From: Sphingomonas flavescens
GTDB lineage: Bacteria > Pseudomonadota > Alphaproteobacteria > Sphingomonadales > Sphingomonadaceae
Direction: 5' to 3'
Assembly (NCBI RefSeq): GCF_030866745.1
Contig: NZ_CP133016.1
Location: 2,280,001 to 2,344,000, forward strand
DNA: 64,000 nucleotides
Shown: positions 1 through 8,103 of the stretch, in pieces
How the letters are laid out: every line of letters starts with the position of its first letter
Numbering within the stretch: position 1 is the stretch's first letter
The notes under the pieces: generated by a model
The model's input: the letters and a program-made list of their open reading frames with translations, nothing else
What the model was told of the DNA's origin: nothing
Database searches by the model: none
Position numbers and translations under genes: made by a program

Positions 1-1
1 T

Positions 2-223
2 GCTATCCAGCAGGCGGTTGAAGATGCGGCGCGGGACGACGGGTTTCTGCTCTGTCCGGAAGGCGGCGCGGTGCTCGCGGCGTGGCGCAAGGCGCTGGGC
101 GCGGGCTTGATCGGCAAGGACGAGCGCGTGCTGCTTTTCAACTGTGCCAACGGCAACAAATATCCGCTCCCGGACCGGTCGAAGACGCTGAAGCTGGCGG
201 AAGCGGACCCGGCCGCGCTCTAG
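2..223 (+). CDS. thrC: Threonine synthase, C-terminal end (5' truncated by window)
   Basis: The first 73 codons visible, read from base 2, end with TAG. The segment has the C-terminal signature of PLP-dependent threonine synthase: a CPEGGA motif followed about 20 residues later by DERVLLFN and an NGNKYP-like stretch. The family converts O-phosphohomoserine to threonine in the cytoplasm. The PLP lysine lies upstream of the window, so the call rests on the tail only. A strong hairpin terminator begins about 40 bp after the stop, so this is probably the end of a transcript. Another fold-type II PLP enzyme is possible but less likely. Confidence 0.7.
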   Translation, partial: AIQQAVEDAARDDGFLLCPEGGAVLAAWRKALGAGLIGKDERVLLFNCANGNKYPLPDRSKTLKLAEADPAAL

Positions 224-255
224 TTCAAGGGCGCGCGCGAATTCGCGGAGCCCAG

Positions 256-325
256 AAACGAGTAAACCCCGCCAACCGAAGTTGGCGGGGTTCCATGTTT
301 CTTTGACCGAAGTCTCCGAAACACA
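256..325 (+). repeat. Terminator-containing direct repeat, copy 1
   Basis: About 70 bp recur at 1290-1359, offset by 1034 bp. From 262 to 325 the two copies are identical, and the few bases before that differ at one position. The repeat includes a 10-bp stem hairpin and a shared tail with no coding function. The two copies bracket xthA. Confidence 0.9.
267..306 (+). terminator. Rho-independent terminator after threonine synthase
   Basis: A perfect 10-bp stem (CCCCGCCAAC / GTTGGCGGGG) with a CGAA tetraloop lies at 267-290, followed by a T-rich but interrupted tail. The hairpin is symmetric, but the T tail is on the + strand. Confidence 0.75.
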
Positions 326-472
326 GTCTCTGTTTAGCAGGGATTCGGACGCTGGCGAGTCATATTCGCAGTCGAGCACACGGTATCTGAGGGCGAATCG
401 GTGGATAAGCCTGTGAATCCTGCCGCGACTCGGGAATCTGCGACCGAAATGCGAGTCCGGCGTTCCCGTCCC

Positions 473-1258
473 ATGGCCAAGACCCTGCGAATCGCGAGCT
501 ACAACATCAACGGCATCAACTCTCGATTTGCGGTGCTCGAGCGCTGGCTGAAGGAGTTTCAGCCGGACATCGTCGGCCTGCAGGAACTCAAGTGCACCGA
601 CGACGCCTTTCCGGCGGCGGCGATCGAGGCGCTCGGCTATTCCGCGATCTGGCATGGCCAGCGCGCGTGGAACGGCGTGGCATTGCTGTCGAAGGTGGGA
701 AGGCCGGTGGAGACGCGGCGCGCATTGCCGGCCGATCCGAACCTTGAGCAGAGTCGCTACATCGAGGCCGCGATCTGCGGCATTCTCGTCGGCAACATGT
801 ATGCCCCCAACGGCAATCCGCAGCCGGGGCCGAAGTTCGACTACAAGCTGGCCTGGCTCGACGCGCTCAAGGCGTATGCCCAGGATTTGATCGACGGGGA
901 AGTACCCGCGATGCTGATCGGCGATTACAACATCATCCCTACTGACGAGGACGTCTACAAGCCGGAACGGTGGAAAAAGGACGCCTTGTTCGCGCCTGCC
1001 GCCCGCGAGAAGTTTCGCGAGCTGGTCGAACAGGGATGGACCGACGCGCTGCGGAAGACGCATCCGGACGAACGGATCTATACCTTCTGGCATTACTGGC
1101 GGAATTCGTTCGAGCGGGATGCCGGCATCCGCATCGACCATGCGCTGCTTAGTCCGCCACTGGCCAAGAAGCTGAAGAAGGCTGGCGTCGATCGCACGCC
1201 GCGCGGCTGGGAGAAGACCAGCGACCACGGGCCGATGTGGGTCGAACTCAAGCTTTGA
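473..1258 (+). CDS. xthA: Exodeoxyribonuclease III (AP endonuclease)
   Basis: 261-residue Exo III-family enzyme, which cuts the backbone at abasic sites and trims 3' ends in base-excision repair. Family motifs appear in order: a YNINGI start, LQELK with the metal-binding Glu near residue 36, an NMYAPNG motif, GDYNIIP with catalytic Asp and Asn, and C-terminal RIDH and TSDHGP (catalytic His). I chose the ATG at 473 because homology begins there. The 24 codons upstream in the same frame (from 401) are charged and unlike the family. The gene stands alone between two copies of the same terminator repeat. Confidence 0.93.
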   Translation: MAKTLRIASYNINGINSRFAVLERWLKEFQPDIVGLQELKCTDDAFPAAAIEALGYSAIWHGQRAWNGVALLSKVGRPVETRRALPADPNLEQSRYIEAAICGILVGNMYAPNGNPQPGPKFDYKLAWLDALKAYAQDLIDGEVPAMLIGDYNIIPTDEDVYKPERWKKDALFAPAAREKFRELVEQGWTDALRKTHPDERIYTFWHYWRNSFERDAGIRIDHALLSPPLAKKLKKAGVDRTPRGWEKTSDHGPMWVELKL

Positions 1259-1289
1259 GAGTCTGGCCGCGAGAAGTCGCTGGGCCCAT

Positions 1290-1359
1290 AAACGCGTAAA
1301 CCCCGCCAACCGAAGTTGGCGGGGTTCCATGTTTCTTTGACCGAAGTCTCCGAAACACA
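1290..1359 (+). repeat. Terminator-containing direct repeat, copy 2
   Basis: Second copy of the repeat at 256-325, identical from 1296 to 1359. It follows the xthA stop by about 30 bp. Confidence 0.9.
1301..1340 (+). terminator. Rho-independent terminator after xthA
   Basis: Same perfect 10-bp stem and CGAA loop as at 267-290, followed by an interrupted T-rich tail. It ends the xthA transcript. Confidence 0.8.
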
Positions 1360-1465
1360 ATTTTCTAAATAGCCGAAAGGGCCGTTCGTTCCAGCGGATT
1401 CGTACGCGCCACTGCAGATAACTGTGCGTGGATCGGTGCGCGACTCTGTGGATGATCTGGAAAAA

Positions 1466-1540
1466 TGGTGCCGGCTGAGGGATTTGAACCCCCGACCTTC
1501 GGTTTACAAAACCGCTGCACTACCACTGTGCTAAGCCGGC
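1466..1540 (-). tRNA. tRNA-Thr (anticodon TGT)
   Basis: 75-nt cloverleaf on the minus strand. The 7-bp acceptor stem is GCCGGCT/AGCCGGC with the 3' CCA encoded, the D-stem is GCAC/GTGC, the anticodon loop is TTTGTAA, and the T-arm has GGGGGTTCAAATCCC. The loop puts TGT at positions 34-36, reading ACA (Thr). The variable loop is short, which excludes tRNA-Tyr. The 27:43 pair is a G-A mismatch. Confidence 0.9.
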
Positions 1541-1583
1541 GCCGCGCGCCGTTTGCTTCATGAGGCGGCGAACGTCCAGCCCT

Positions 1584-2294
1584 TCAGACCGCGGTGCCGA
1601 CGAGTCGGCCGATGCCGGCCGTTACCGCCATCGCCGCAGCGCCCCAGAAGGCGACTCGCAGCATGGCCTTGCCGATCGGTGCATCGCCGGCCTTCGCGCC
1701 GACCGCGCCGAGGATCGCGAGGAAGATCAGCGATGCGACCGACACGGCTACGATCATCGGCTGGCCGGTCGGGGACAACCAAGCGGCAGCCAAGGGGAGT
1801 GCGGCTCCAGTCGTGAACGTCAACGCGGAGGTAATCGCGGCCTGGATCGGGCGGGCCGTGGTCACGTGCGTGATGCTGAGCTCATCCCGCGCATGCGTGC
1901 CCAGCGCATCATGGACCATCAACTGCGTGGCAACCTTGTCCGCAGTCTCCTGATCGAGGCCGCGTCCGCGATAGATGTTGGCCAGTTCGGCATGTTCGAA
2001 CGCCGGGTTCGCCTTAAGCTCCGCTTCCTCGCGCCGGAGATCCGCAGTCTCGGTGTCCGCCTGCGAACTCACCGACACATATTCGCCGGCAGCCATCGAC
2101 ATGGCGCCCGCCACAAGGCCGGCGACCCCTGCGAGAAGAATCTCGCTCTTGCCCGAAGCGGCGGCGGCGACGCCGACGATCAGGCTGGCGGTCGAGACAA
2201 TGCCGTCGTTGGCGCCGAGCACTGCGGCGCGCAGCCAGCCGATGCGTTCGACCTGATGCCGCTCCGGGTGAAACTTCGTCTCGTCCATGGTCAC
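1584..2294 (-). CDS. VIT1/CCC1 family transporter
   Basis: 236-residue inner-membrane protein of the VIT1/CCC1 family, whose characterised eukaryotic members move iron or manganese into vacuoles. The family signature (GANDGIVSTASLIVGV) is at about residues 27-42 in the first membrane helix. A second hydrophobic helix follows, then an acidic cytoplasmic segment (about 80-140), then three C-terminal helices. This five-helix plan and length fit the family. Met1 and Met3 are both possible starts. It lies just downstream of the tRNA-Thr gene on the same strand order and opposite xthA. The transported metal in bacteria is not shown by sequence. Confidence 0.88.
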   Translation of the reverse strand: MTMDETKFHPERHQVERIGWLRAAVLGANDGIVSTASLIVGVAAAASGKSEILLAGVAGLVAGAMSMAAGEYVSVSSQADTETADLRREEAELKANPAFEHAELANIYRGRGLDQETADKVATQLMVHDALGTHARDELSITHVTTARPIQAAITSALTFTTGAALPLAAAWLSPTGQPMIVAVSVASLIFLAILGAVGAKAGDAPIGKAMLRVAFWGAAAMAVTAGIGRLVGTAV

Positions 2295-2313
2295 CTCGCG
2301 TCGAGATAGCGCC

Positions 2314-3165
2314 TCAAGTCACGCCGAATGTCCAGCCTTCGGCTTCTGCAATTGCGGGTGTCAGGCCGTCCGGATCGAACGCACGAGGCTCGGTTTGGGC
2401 AAGCTGGCGCATGCCCGCGGCGGTGACTAGCGCATCGGTTTGATGATCGTTCGGCTCGAAGCGCAAGCGGGCGGGCGGACTGCCGAGACCCTTCAGCGCG
2501 AGGTTGAGATCAGCGCGGCTGCGAAGCTTCACGCCAGTCAGCCCGGCGCGGCGAAGATATATCCGCGTATAAATCTCGACGATGGCGCTGCGTCCGGCCG
2601 GCAGCGGGTCCATTGGCCAAATCGCCACCTTGCCGTCGAGACGATGGAGAAGGCGCATTCCTGCGAAGCTGGCCTTGGCGACCTGCGCGGCGCCGATGGC
2701 ATCATAAGCGCTGGCCGTCTTGCGCCCGCCCTGCGCGTTCAGGCGCGCGTCGCATTGGCGAAAGCGGACGAAGTCGGCCTTCACTCCATCGGCGATACCG
2801 AAATAGAAATGACGGCGATGTGCGAGTTCCAGGAAGCTCGCGGCGCCGAGGTCCTCGTCATCGCAACGATGATCGACATAGGCCCAGAATTCGCGCGCGG
2901 TCTTCGGCACATCGGGCTCGCCAATGAGATATTCCCCGCGCTCGACGATGGGTGGAGCGAAGCTGAAGTCGAAGCCAAACAGCGTCGGCTCCTTCGCCGC
3001 CTGCCGCAGCAGCCAGTCGGCAACTTCGACGCGCGACCAGACATGCCCGGGCCGGATCAGCCGCGGCGCGGCATCGCCCCGCGCTTCTGCGATGGCGATG
3101 CCCTTGTGCCGTTTGCCCTTCGCGCCGGACCAATCGATCGCGACGTAGGCGGAAAAACGGTTCAC
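2314..3165 (-). CDS. Hypothetical protein, possibly RNase H-like (DUF429-type)
   Basis: 283-residue soluble protein of unknown role. It opens with an acidic IDWSG segment and has a later FGFDFS motif plus a C-terminal HQTDALV stretch. That pattern of spaced Asp residues is reminiscent of DUF429/RNase H-fold predicted nucleases, but this is inference. I prefer the GTG at 3165, which overlaps the TGA of the upstream yjbR-like gene as GTGA. The longer start at 3207 would overlap that gene by 46 bp. It is the last gene of a minus-strand run with the channel and MmcQ/YjbR genes. Confidence 0.7.
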   Translation of the reverse strand: MNRFSAYVAIDWSGAKGKRHKGIAIAEARGDAAPRLIRPGHVWSRVEVADWLLRQAAKEPTLFGFDFSFAPPIVERGEYLIGEPDVPKTAREFWAYVDHRCDDEDLGAASFLELAHRRHFYFGIADGVKADFVRFRQCDARLNAQGGRKTASAYDAIGAAQVAKASFAGMRLLHRLDGKVAIWPMDPLPAGRSAIVEIYTRIYLRRAGLTGVKLRSRADLNLALKGLGSPPARLRFEPNDHQTDALVTAAGMRQLAQTEPRAFDPDGLTPAIAEAEGWTFGVT

Positions 3166-3506
3166 TTCTTCTTTCGCGGCCGCGCCTTGGGTTTCGCCGC
3201 AACCCAATCTCTGGCGCGTTCGATCGTTTCGCGAACCCGCTCGTCGTCGGCGCTGTTGTAACGGACAAGAACGGCGTCCCAGCCTTCGTAGTGCGAGGTC
3301 TGCCAGAAGGTGTCGGGGTCAGTTTCCTTCAGCAGTTCTATCGTGCCACGGTCGATTGCGAGCACGAACGACGTGTCTGGTTCATGGCCGGTAGACAGAA
3401 AGCTGCGGCCGCTTGCGGTCGCCTTGACCGCTGGGCGGCCGTAGCTGGCTCCCAATTCGGTGCCTGGCAGGGTCAGCGCAAAGGCAACCGCATCATCCCA
3501 GGTCAT
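3162..3506 (-). CDS. MmcQ/YjbR family protein
   Basis: 114 residues starting at an ATG that shares its A with the TGA of the upstream channel gene (TGATG), which argues for translational coupling. The chain has the YjbR layout: an N-terminal DDAVAFALTLPGTE helix, a RPAVKATASGRSF strand region, and a WDAVLVRY segment before a basic Lys/Arg-rich tail. YjbR-type proteins have a cyay-like double-wing fold and are often annotated as DNA-binding, but their function is unproven. A 32-codon upstream extension in the same frame is Ala/Gly rich, overlaps the channel gene and is unlikely to be translated. Confidence 0.85.
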   Translation of the reverse strand: MTWDDAVAFALTLPGTELGASYGRPAVKATASGRSFLSTGHEPDTSFVLAIDRGTIELLKETDPDTFWQTSHYEGWDAVLVRYNSADDERVRETIERARDWVAAKPKARPRKKK

Positions 3507-4807
3507 CAGACCAGCGGCGGCTGCTCGTCGGACGGCGGCGGCGTGCTGCGCAGACGCTTCGGCGGCGCTGGGCGAACCGGCGGCGGTCCCTGATCGGTCC
3601 ATTGCTCGAGCATCCGTGCGGCGGCGTCACGCCCACCGAGCCCGAACGCAATCGCCGTGGCCACAGCTGCCGAGCCGAGGATCAGGCCGAACGCCATCAT
3701 CACGATCTGGTCAGCCAGGCCCATGAAGGTCAGGCCGATCGCCGTAAACAACGCAATGATCGCGTAGCGGACGACCGTCTGGGCATAGCCGCCTTCGCCG
3801 GTGCCGCTGCCGACGAGGTTGGCGATGATCCGCGCGAGGAAGATGCCGACGACGATGATCAGCGACCCGAAGATGACCTTGCCGCCAAGCTCGGTCACCT
3901 GCGCGAGGAAGATGGCGATCGTTCCGCCGCCAAGCTGCTTGGCCGCTTCGATCGAGGCGGCGAGGATGATCGCGACCATCGCGATGTTGGCGACGATCCG
4001 CGAGGGGAAGGCGCTCGCGGGAAGGACGCCGGTCGAGCGGATTGCGTCGTCGAAGCCGGTTGGCGGCAGGATGGCTTCGATGATCGTCTTCAGGAACCGT
4101 GCCGCGACGAAGGCTATGCCGATCCACAGCGCTGCCGCGAGGACGCGAGGGATCGCGGCCAGGATCTCGTTGAGCATGGTGATCGCCGGGCCGGAAATGG
4201 CCTCGACTCCCAGAACCTGCAGCGCCGCGATGGCGACGGGAATGATGATCAGGGCGTAGACAAGCACACCACCCGCACGGGCAAGGCTGGCGCGGGTCGA
4301 TCCGGGCGTCGTGCCGGCCGGAACCGCGTCCGGCGAGGTGCGGACGGTGCCTTCGGTCGAGCCGATACCGACGCGCGCAAGCAGTCCGTCGACGTTCGCG
4401 GCGATAAGCACCGTTTCGGTCAGTCGGCGCACGATCCGCGCGACGATCAGGCCGATGAAGAAGATAAGCCCGGCGCCGATCAGCTTGGGCAGGAAGGCGA
4501 AGATCGCCGTCACCAGCTCGTTGATGGGTGCGAGGATTTGCGCGAAGCCGAGGAACTGCAGGGCGGCCAGAATGCCGACCAGCCAGATGATCAACTTGGC
4601 TATGGTGCCCAGCTGATGGCCGACGGTTTCATCGGGCGAGCCGGTCATGTGCTTGCGGAGCGCCGGCGTGCGGTCGATCGCTTTCTGGATGATCCATTTG
4701 ACCGTGCGCGCGACGATGTAGGTCGCGATCAGGATCAGGATGGCGATCAGGATCTTGGGGCCCCAGTTCATCATCTGGGCCTGCCAATAGGCGCTGGTGT
4801 CGTACAT
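3506..4807 (-). CDS. Mechanosensitive-channel-like membrane protein (TM-helix repeat, CmpX type)
   Basis: 433-residue inner-membrane protein. It has an N-terminal hydrophobic helix (about 17-35) followed by several repeats of the conserved TM-helix unit found in MscS-related proteins such as CmpX. Each unit is a hydrophobic helix ending in an ARIVRRL- or ARIIANL-like basic turn. The C-terminal part ends with a Gly-rich AFGLGGRDAA motif like the pore-to-cytoplasm junction of MscS, then a Pro-rich tail. Likely role is osmotic or envelope-stress response; gating is not shown by sequence. The stop overlaps the start of the next gene by one base. Confidence 0.8.
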   Translation of the reverse strand: MYDTSAYWQAQMMNWGPKILIAILILIATYIVARTVKWIIQKAIDRTPALRKHMTGSPDETVGHQLGTIAKLIIWLVGILAALQFLGFAQILAPINELVTAIFAFLPKLIGAGLIFFIGLIVARIVRRLTETVLIAANVDGLLARVGIGSTEGTVRTSPDAVPAGTTPGSTRASLARAGGVLVYALIIIPVAIAALQVLGVEAISGPAITMLNEILAAIPRVLAAALWIGIAFVAARFLKTIIEAILPPTGFDDAIRSTGVLPASAFPSRIVANIAMVAIILAASIEAAKQLGGGTIAIFLAQVTELGGKVIFGSLIIVVGIFLARIIANLVGSGTGEGGYAQTVVRYAIIALFTAIGLTFMGLADQIVMMAFGLILGSAAVATAIAFGLGGRDAAARMLEQWTDQGPPPVRPAPPKRLRSTPPPSDEQPPLV

Positions 4808-4837
4808 GGCGGTGCTCCCTCCGGAATGCGTGCGCGG

Positions 4838-6178
4838 TTAACCCGCGTCATCTTCGCTTTGTTGCAATTGCTGTCGCCGTTGCTGCCAATAGTCCAGCCG
4901 CTCTTTCACCCGAGCCTCGAAGCCGCGGTCGGTCGGCTGGTAAAATTGCTGCGGCTCCATTTCTTCGGGCCAGTAATCCTGGCCTGAGAAACCCTCGTCC
5001 GCATCATGATCGTAGGCATAGCCTTTGCCGTAGCCGACATTCTTCATCAGCTTCGTCGGCGCGTTGAGGATGTGCATCGGCGGCATCAGCGAGCCAGTAT
5101 CCTTGGCGCTCCGCCATGCCGACTTCTGCGCCACGTAGGTCGCATTCGATTTGGGTGCCGTCGCCAGATAGAGGCACGCCTGCGCGATGCCGATCTCGCC
5201 CTCGGGCGAGCCGAGGAAGTCGTACATGTCCTTGGCGGCCAGGCATTGCACGAGTGCGTTGGGGTCGGCCATGCCGATGTCCTCCACGGCCGCGCGGGTC
5301 AGCCGGCGCAGCAAGTATAGCGGCTCCTCTCCGGCGACGAGCATCCGCGCAAGATAATATAGCGCGGCCTGCGGATCGGAACCGCGGATGCTTTTGTGCA
5401 GCGCGGAGATGAGGTTGTAATGACCCTCGCGATCCTTGTCGTAGACGGGCACGCGGCGGTTGAGCAGGTCGCTGAGCTCGGCCGGAGCGAGCGGCTGCTC
5501 AAGCTCGACGGAGAAAAGGGTCTCGACCTGATTGAGAAGAAAGCGACCGTCGCCGTCGGCACTGGCGATCAGCGCATCGCGCGCTTCAGCGGTGACTGGC
5601 AGCGCGCGGTTCTCGAGCGTTTCGGCGCGCTTCACCAGTTCGTCGAGCGCGGCATGATCGAGCCGGCGGAGGATGAGAACCTGGCAGCGCGACAGGAGGG
5701 CCGCGTTGATCTCGAAGCTCGGATTTTCGGTCGTCGCACCGACCAGCGTCACGGTGCCGTTCTCAACGAACGGCAGGAAGCCGTCCTGCTGGGCGCGGTT
5801 GAAGCGGTGGATCTCGTCGACAAATAGCAGCGTGTGCTGCCCGGCCCTGGCGGCGGTCTGCGCTTCGGCGAACACCTTCTTCAGGTCCGCGACGCCTGAG
5901 AACACCGCGGAGATGGCGACGAACCGCATGCCGACCGCGCCGGCGAGCAGCCGCGCGATCGTCGTCTTGCCGGTGCCGGGCGGCCCCCACAGGATCATCG
6001 ACGCCAGCCGGCCCGCCGAAACCATCCGGCCGATGGCGCCTTCAGGGCCCGTCAGATGCTCCTGTCCTACAACTTCGCCGAGTGTTCTCGGCCGTAGCCG
6101 GTCGGCGAGCGGTGCGCCGGCCTGCGTCGCTTCCGCCTCGCGTTGCTGCAGTTCTTCGTCGGCAAACAGGTCGGCCAT
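4838..6178 (-). CDS. rarA: Replication-associated recombination protein A (AAA ATPase)
   Basis: 446-residue RarA/MgsA-family ATPase, a clamp-loader-like protein acting at stalled replication forks. Walker A GPPGTGKTT is at about residues 65-73 and Walker B FVDEIHRFN near 115. A sensor-1 TTENPSFE segment and the C-terminal tetramerisation region (YLARMLVAGEEPLYL, then MPMHILNAPT-like PPMHILNAP) follow. I use the ATG at 6178 (MADLF) because it aligns with family starts; 12 in-frame codons upstream look untranslated. The PadR gene is divergent, 100 bp away. Confidence 0.93.
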   Translation of the reverse strand: MADLFADEELQQREAEATQAGAPLADRLRPRTLGEVVGQEHLTGPEGAIGRMVSAGRLASMILWGPPGTGKTTIARLLAGAVGMRFVAISAVFSGVADLKKVFAEAQTAARAGQHTLLFVDEIHRFNRAQQDGFLPFVENGTVTLVGATTENPSFEINAALLSRCQVLILRRLDHAALDELVKRAETLENRALPVTAEARDALIASADGDGRFLLNQVETLFSVELEQPLAPAELSDLLNRRVPVYDKDREGHYNLISALHKSIRGSDPQAALYYLARMLVAGEEPLYLLRRLTRAAVEDIGMADPNALVQCLAAKDMYDFLGSPEGEIGIAQACLYLATAPKSNATYVAQKSAWRSAKDTGSLMPPMHILNAPTKLMKNVGYGKGYAYDHDADEGFSGQDYWPEEMEPQQFYQPTDRGFEARVKERLDYWQQRRQQLQQSEDDAG

Positions 6179-6230
6179 CGGCCTTTCCCATAGGCCCCGC
6201 ACGAAAATATGCACAAGGCGCCTTGTCGAA

Positions 6231-6260
6231 GATGTTACTAAGATATATCTAAGCTACATC
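6231..6260 (+). promoter_or_regulatory. 30-bp imperfect palindrome, probable PadR operator
   Basis: The outer arms are GATGT and ACATC, 20 bp apart. The centre contains a perfect AGATATATCT palindrome. ATGT/ACAT arms are the usual PadR-family operator pattern. It sits just before the Shine-Dalgarno (AAGGAGAA, 6262-6269) of the padR gene and between that gene and rarA, so autoregulation is likely and control of rarA possible. Confidence 0.7.
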
Positions 6261-6276
6261 AAAAGGAGAAACATCG

Positions 6277-6909
6277 ATGCGACATCGTCATCATGGGTGC
6301 GGCCCGCGAGGCCGGTTCGAAATCAATCTGCCTGAAGGCCTGATGGCCATGCGGGGCGGACGCGGGTGGCAAGGCAGCTGGGGTCCGTTCAACTTCGACT
6401 TCGGCGACGAAGGCGGCCCGGGTGGACGCGGCCGGGGTCGGCGTGCCCGGCGCATGTTCGAAGGCGGCGAACTGCGGCTGGTGCTGCTCAAGCTGATCGC
6501 CGACGAGCCGCGCCACGGCTACGACCTCATCCGCGCCATCGAGGAACTCACCGGCGGCGAATATGCGCCCAGCCCCGGCGTGGTTTATCCAACGCTCACC
6601 CTGCTGCAGGACATGGGGCTGATCGAGGAAGCGCCAGGCGAGGGCGCGCGCAAGCCCTTCCAGATCACCAGCGAAGGTCGGGCGCATCTCGAAGAGCGCG
6701 CGGAAGAAATCGAGGGGCTGCTTGCCCGCCTTGGCGATCTCAAGCCGGCTGAGGGATCGAACGCCGGGCCGGCCATCGGCCGCGCGGTGAAGAATTTGAT
6801 GACCGCGCTCCGCCATCGTGTTGGCCGCGACGGGCTCGACGATGATCTGCTGCACGAAATTGCGGCGATCCTGGACGAAGCGGCCCAGCGCATCGAACGC
6901 GTGAAATAG
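6277..6909 (+). CDS. PadR family transcriptional regulator
   Basis: 210-residue repressor-type regulator. An unusual Gly/Arg/His-rich N-terminal extension of about 60 residues precedes the winged helix. The DNA-binding part is canonical: ELRLVLLKLIADEPRHGYDLI, then PSPGVVYPTLTLLQDMGLIEE and a RKPFQIT wing. A coiled C-terminal helix for dimerisation follows. A good Shine-Dalgarno lies 7 bp upstream of the ATG, and a 30-bp palindrome lies immediately before it. The ligand is unknown. Confidence 0.9.
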   Translation: MRHRHHGCGPRGRFEINLPEGLMAMRGGRGWQGSWGPFNFDFGDEGGPGGRGRGRRARRMFEGGELRLVLLKLIADEPRHGYDLIRAIEELTGGEYAPSPGVVYPTLTLLQDMGLIEEAPGEGARKPFQITSEGRAHLEERAEEIEGLLARLGDLKPAEGSNAGPAIGRAVKNLMTALRHRVGRDGLDDDLLHEIAAILDEAAQRIERVK

Positions 6910-8079
6910 CTACTTTCCGGTGATCCGCGTCAGGCGCTCACGTTTCACGATGGCGTGCTTGTAGGCACGGATCACCGCTGAATTGATCGTGTCCCAGTCC
7001 ATCGTCTTGGCATATTCGAGCCCGGCCTGACCGTGGCGGTGCCGCAATTCGGGATCTTGCGCATAGCCCGCGAGGGCAGCGGCAAATTCCTCCGGCTCGG
7101 TCCCGTCGACCAGGGTTCCCGTCCGCCCCGGCTGCACAATATTGGTGGCACCGCTCGACTCTGCGGCAAGGACCGGCAGCCCGCAGGCCATTGCTTCCAA
7201 TGTAACGTTGCCGAATGCTTCGGTAATGCTCGGATTCAGCAGCAGGTCGGAGCTTGCCAATGCCCGCGCAAGGTCGGTTCCGGTCTGTTCGCCTAGGAAA
7301 ATGGCCTGCGGGAGTTGCTCCGCGAACCACGGGCGGGCCGGGCCTTCGCCGATCACCAGTACGCGATGCTTCAGGCCGAGCGGCTCGAACGCATGGATCG
7401 CATCCGCGAAGACGTCGAGCCCTTTCTCCATGACCACCCGGCCGAGAAAGGCGATGACCATCTCGTCGTCGGCAATGCCGAGCGAGCGTCGCCATGCCAT
7501 GTCGCGGCGTTCGGGATTGAACTGCTCACGGTCGATACCGCGCGTCCACATCGCGATGTCGCGGTTCATCCGCTGCGCGCGGAGGATCGCCGCGGTCGAT
7601 TCCGCGGGGGCCAGCACCACCTCGCAGCGATGATAGAAGCGCCGCATCAGCCCGCGCGCGAGCGGCTCCAGCGCCTGCAGATGATAATAAGCAAGGTAGG
7701 TGTCGAAGCGGGTGTGAACCGAGGCGACCACCGCGATCTTGCGCTTCCGCGCCCAGCTTACCGCGCGATGCCCCGAGATGTCGGGGCTGGAAACGTGCAC
7801 GACGTTGGGATTGAATGCTTCGAGGTCCCGTTTCACCCGCGGCGTCAGCCATAGCGGAAAGCGATATTCCTCACGACCCGGGATCGGTACTGCGGGGACA
7901 TCGACAAGGTCGCCCGTTGCCGGAAAGGCCGGATGCTCGACCATGGGCGAATAAACGCGCACCTGCACGCCTTGCCGCAACAGGTACCCGACCAGCCGGT
8001 TGAGCGCCTGGTTGGCGCCGTCGCGGACGTAATTGTAATTGCCCGAAAACAGGGCCACGCGGAGGTCGCTGGCATGCAC
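6910..8079 (-). CDS. Glycosyltransferase family 1/4 (GT-B)
   Basis: 389-residue GT-B glycosyltransferase. The N-terminal acceptor domain starts with RVALFSGNYNYVRDGAN and the C-terminal donor domain has FLGRVVMEKGLD and EAFGNVTLEAMACGLPV, the EX7E donor-binding motif. It resembles enzymes that glycosylate diacylglycerol or phosphatidylinositol-type lipids. The GTG at 8079 is chosen because homology begins there and an open frame reaching 8424 would run through the divergent glycosylase gene. The two divergent starts are only about 24 bp apart. Confidence 0.87.
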   Translation of the reverse strand: MHASDLRVALFSGNYNYVRDGANQALNRLVGYLLRQGVQVRVYSPMVEHPAFPATGDLVDVPAVPIPGREEYRFPLWLTPRVKRDLEAFNPNVVHVSSPDISGHRAVSWARKRKIAVVASVHTRFDTYLAYYHLQALEPLARGLMRRFYHRCEVVLAPAESTAAILRAQRMNRDIAMWTRGIDREQFNPERRDMAWRRSLGIADDEMVIAFLGRVVMEKGLDVFADAIHAFEPLGLKHRVLVIGEGPARPWFAEQLPQAIFLGEQTGTDLARALASSDLLLNPSITEAFGNVTLEAMACGLPVLAAESSGATNIVQPGRTGTLVDGTEPEEFAAALAGYAQDPELRHRHGQAGLEYAKTMDWDTINSAVIRAYKHAIVKRERLTRITGK

Positions 8080-8103
8080 GGCGGCGGGATGTAGGAGTTT
8101 CTT

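Noticed and set aside
401..472. Longer N-terminus of xthA
   Set aside because: The 24 extra residues are charged and precede the conserved Exo III start; ATG 473 fits the family.
1466..1540. tRNA-Tyr (GTA) reading of the minus-strand tRNA
   Set aside because: The variable loop is short and the 7-nt loop phases TGT at positions 34-36, giving Thr.
3602..4987. 461-codon open frame on the plus strand
   Set aside because: It lies antisense to the channel gene and is Asp/Arg/Gln-rich low-complexity sequence, the usual shadow of a high-GC membrane-protein gene.
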